From Sulfurovum sp. (GTDB taxonomy: Bacteria; Campylobacterota; Campylobacteria; Campylobacterales; Sulfurovaceae), in contig JAPHUJ010000103.1 in NCBI GenBank assembly GCA_026193735.1, positions 1 through 7,672 on the forward strand: a stretch of DNA of 7,672 bases, in the 5' to 3' direction. Positions 6,206 to 7,672 of this stretch are shown here, piece by piece. The position numbers and the translations under genes are program-made. The first letter of the stretch is position 1. Each line of letters begins with the position of its first letter. The notes beneath the pieces are model-generated. The model saw only the letters and a program-made list of their open reading frames with translations, was not told where the DNA came from and did not search any database.

Positions 6206-6769
6206 CTATTTTCTAAGTGAATTTTTCACTGTTTTGTAAAGACGTTTAATTTTCTCAATAAAATGACTTTTACCTGCAAAGTATTTTTCTTTAAAATCTT
6301 TTATACTTATTTTAATCTTCACTAAACGTTCTATCGTCTTCGTATACATCTCACATGACTTTAACCAGTCAATAGACTTCATTATCCATTCATACACCCA
6401 CTTAAACCAGCCAAATTGCATCAGTTTATCTTCTGTGACTCTAAAGAGCCAAAAGGTAAAAGCTGCAATAGGTATTTTAGAGAGATAGAGAGATAAACCC
6501 AAAAGAACCTGTCCGCTTACAAATAAGATCCCAGCGTAGACACCAAATGCTTCCACAATAGTAAGTAAAAGCACAAAAATAACAAGGATAATAGAAGGAG
6601 TCACATTCGCTAACTTCGCTTCGACCTTCTGAAGGATTTTAAGCGCATGAATAGTCTCATAGATAGGCTTGGCGATCCCCTCCCATATCAACTCTTCAAA
6701 GATGATATAGGTCATGACAAAAAAGAGTTGTAAAAGTAAAATAAATCTGTTTTTTATGGCTGCGTACAT
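6206..6769 (-). CDS. Unrecognised membrane protein, first gene of a two-gene operon
   Basis: This 187-residue protein has no function I can name. One membrane segment lies near residues 8-29, and a long hydrophobic region at about 58-109 would hold two spans. They are followed by FRVTEDKLMQFGWFKWVYEW (109-128), aromatic and probably at the membrane face. The rest, about 130-187, is a basic, likely cytoplasmic helical tail. A layout of Lys-containing turn, hydrophobic span, then K-L-x3-x-W-F is, as far as I recall, seen in uncharacterised membrane proteins of many Proteobacteria, so a conserved hypothetical family is plausible. The ATG at 6769 is preferred because AGGGA lies about ten bases upstream and an extended -10 box is placed suitably before it. 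It is followed after eight bases by the second membrane gene. Confidence 0.75.
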   Translation of the reverse strand: MYAAIKNRFILLLQLFFVMTYIIFEELIWEGIAKPIYETIHALKILQKVEAKLANVTPSIILVIFVLLLTIVEAFGVYAGILFVSGQVLLGLSLYLSKIPIAAFTFWLFRVTEDKLMQFGWFKWVYEWIMKSIDWLKSCEMYTKTIERLVKIKISIKDFKEKYFAGKSHFIEKIKRLYKTVKNSLRK

Positions 6770-6771
6770 TG

Positions 6772-6784
6772 TAGGGTATCCCTA
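6772..6784 (-). promoter_or_regulatory. Small inverted repeat covering the Shine-Dalgarno of the membrane operon
   Basis: TAGGG-ATA-CCCTA on the minus strand is a perfect 5-bp inverted repeat with a three-base spacer, ending two bases before the ATG at 6769. Its left arm contains the AGGG that would be the ribosome binding site. It could be a weak RNA hairpin that hides the site, an operator, or chance. Confidence 0.3.
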
Positions 6785-6980
6785 AATAAATTTTAAAAAA
6801 CATTATAGCAAATTTGATAGTTTAAATAGTGAGTATATAAAGAAAGTTTATATTTCTTTGTGATTTACTGTAGTTTTGGTTAAATGAATTTTGTGTAGTG
6901 AGGAAGCTTATTGATAGTAAGTGACCAAACGGAACAAAGTCCATTTAGCCGAAAATGCTGTGAAGCAGAAAGAAAAGAGA
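6785..6980. other. Non-coding gap between rplS and the membrane operon
   Basis: Apart from the extended -10 box at 6802-6810, this stretch of about 200 bases holds no convincing gene. AAAGAAA (6839-6845) and TTTCTTT (6853-6859) form a perfect but purely AT-rich 7-bp inverted repeat with a seven-base loop. It could serve as a weak end signal for the rplS transcript, but it has no solid T-tract of its own. A short GGA/TCC pair near 6941-6952 is too small to count. Confidence 0.4.
6802..6810 (-). promoter_or_regulatory. Extended -10 promoter of the membrane-protein operon
   Basis: On the minus strand the sequence reads TGCTATAAT, a perfect extended -10 (TG-n-TATAAT). It lies about 33 bases before the ATG of the 187-residue membrane protein and would give a leader of about 25 nt. 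No -35 box is clear. It shows that the two membrane genes need not depend on read-through from rplS. Confidence 0.6.
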
Positions 6981-7340
6981 TTACTTTCTTCTGAGTTCTT
7001 TGATTCTTGCTGCTTTACCCTTAAGTTCTCTAAGATAGAACAATTTAGCTCTTCTGATTCTACCTCTTCTAAGTACTTCAATACTTTCGATAGAATCTGA
7101 ATAAAGTGGGAAGATTCTCTCAACACCAACAGAGTTAGCACCCATTTTTCTTACCATAAATGTTCTACCAGTTCCTTGACCTCTTATAGCGATACAAAGA
7201 CCCTCGTAGTTCTGAACTCTTGTCTTTTCACCTTCTTTAATGTTAACGGCTACTCTTACTGTGTCACCCGCTCTGAAGGCTGGAATGTTTTTGTTTTCTA
7301 ATTGCGCTTGTTCAAAGCTTTCAATATATTTATTTCTCAT
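6981..7340 (-). CDS. rplS: 50S ribosomal protein L19
   Basis: L19 is a large-subunit protein at the interface with the 30S subunit. The 119-residue product has the normal family length and pattern: [12 protein letters not shown] (19-30), [16 protein letters not shown] (36-51), [10 protein letters not shown] (56-65), and [11 protein letters not shown] (71-81). It ends in the basic [16 protein letters not shown] (91-106), which contacts 23S rRNA. The ATG at 7340 is supported by AAAAAAGG eight bases upstream. It overlaps the end of trmD by 11 nt, so it belongs to the conserved trmD-rplS operon and probably depends on the promoter ahead of rpsP/rimM, outside the window. Nothing unusual is seen. 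Confidence 0.98.
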   Translation of the reverse strand: MRNKYIESFEQAQLENKNIPAFRAGDTVRVAVNIKEGEKTRVQNYEGLCIAIRGQGTGRTFMVRKMGANSVGVERIFPLYSDSIESIEVLRRGRIRRAKLFYLRELKGKAARIKELRRK

Positions 7341-7672
7341 GTGTTATACCTTTTTTGTATAAGTCTGGCCTAAAATACTTTGTTTTACACAAAGCCAGCC
7401 CTCTTTTTAAGTCCGTGATTTTACTATGATTACCCTTTAGGAATTCTGAAACTACTTCATTGTTTTCATAATTCTTAGGTTTCGTAAAAGAAGGGGCTTC
7501 CAAAAGTGATGCTTCAAAGCTCTCTATACTTAAAGAGTCACTGTTCCCCAATACCTCTTCAACATTACGACTGATCGCATCACAAACCACCATACTTGCC
7601 AGTTCCCCACCTGTCAAGATAAAATCTCCTATGGAAAAAAGTTCATCTGCATGGGCTTCTATCACACGTTCA
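7330..7672 (-). CDS. trmD: tRNA (guanine-N1)-methyltransferase TrmD, C-terminal part (5' end outside window)
   Basis: TrmD uses S-adenosylmethionine to make m1G37 next to the anticodon, guarding against frameshifting. The frame is open to the window edge and begins with E-R-V-I-E, so the GTG at 7665-7663 is an internal Val codon and not the start. Visible are the trefoil-knot SAM-binding segment [13 protein letters not shown], the [12 protein letters not shown] block with the conserved Arg, and [10 protein letters not shown]. The end of the C-terminal tRNA-recognition domain follows ([16 protein letters not shown]). About 114 of some 230-250 residues are present, and the protein stops shortly after RPDLY, without the longer tail of E. 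coli TrmD. At the place of the E. coli catalytic Asp169 (DSF) this protein has Glu (ESF, codon 7524-7522). The usual W-R after GNHxxI is L-K. The gene overlaps rplS by 11 nt. Confidence 0.95.
   Translation of the reverse strand, partial: ERVIEAHADELFSIGDFILTGGELASMVVCDAISRNVEEVLGNSDSLSIESFEASLLEAPSFTKPKNYENNEVVSEFLKGNHSKITDLKRGLALCKTKYFRPDLYKKGITHEK

Noticed and set aside
6908..7141. Minus-strand open frame of 77 codons over the rplS 3' half
   Set aside because: Alternative frame of rplS; the L19 frame is certain and this one has no conserved features.
7663..7665. GTG as start of a short TrmD
   Set aside because: The frame continues upstream with E-R just before the conserved V-I-E, so this is an internal valine codon and the gene is cut by the window edge.
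1..7672. tRNA, rRNA, CRISPR array, insertion sequence or integrase
   Set aside because: No cloverleaf with a T-loop, no regular direct repeats with spacers, no transposase-like protein and no long inverted repeats were seen.

Overview
The window looks like a piece of a Campylobacterota (epsilonproteobacterial) chromosome, most likely from a Sulfurovum/Sulfurimonas-type organism. The DNA is AT-rich, genes are tightly packed with 1-nt (TAATG) and 11-nt overlaps, and promoters are mainly extended TATAAT boxes without clear -35 elements. ispE and smpB lie on one strand, as they do side by side in Helicobacter. The genus is a guess; the phylum-level call rests on gene order and protein flavour, not on a search.

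Layout, left to right: (1) the 3' part of ispE (+); (2) a complete membrane fatty acid desaturase (+) behind its own promoter; (3) a tightly overlapped minus-strand operon, truC - VF530-family gene - ycaO, which converges on the desaturase; (4) a divergent 48-bp promoter gap with mirrored -10 boxes, then smpB (TTG start) and a one-base-overlapping HugZ/HutZ-like split-barrel gene (+); (5) two adjacent minus-strand genes for membrane proteins I do not recognise, with their own extended -10 promoter; (6) an approximately 200-bp non-coding gap; (7) rplS and the 3' part of trmD (-), overlapping by 11 nt, as in the usual rpsP-rimM-trmD-rplS operon.

Much of the window concerns translation: tRNA modification (TruC, Psi65; TrmD, m1G37), ribosomal protein S12 modification (YcaO as RimO helper), ribosome rescue (SmpB) and a ribosomal protein (L19). 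The block between ispE and smpB (desaturase, ycaO, VF530 gene, truC) reads as an insert into an ancestral ispE-smpB pair. Its YcaO and TruC are strikingly close to the E. coli types, which suggests, but does not prove, acquisition from a gammaproteobacterium. No mobile-element gene, tRNA, rRNA or CRISPR array was seen. The points most worth a second look are Glu at the expected catalytic Asp of TrmD, the truC-VF530-ycaO operon, the mirrored promoter between truC and smpB, and the unrecognised membrane-protein pair.
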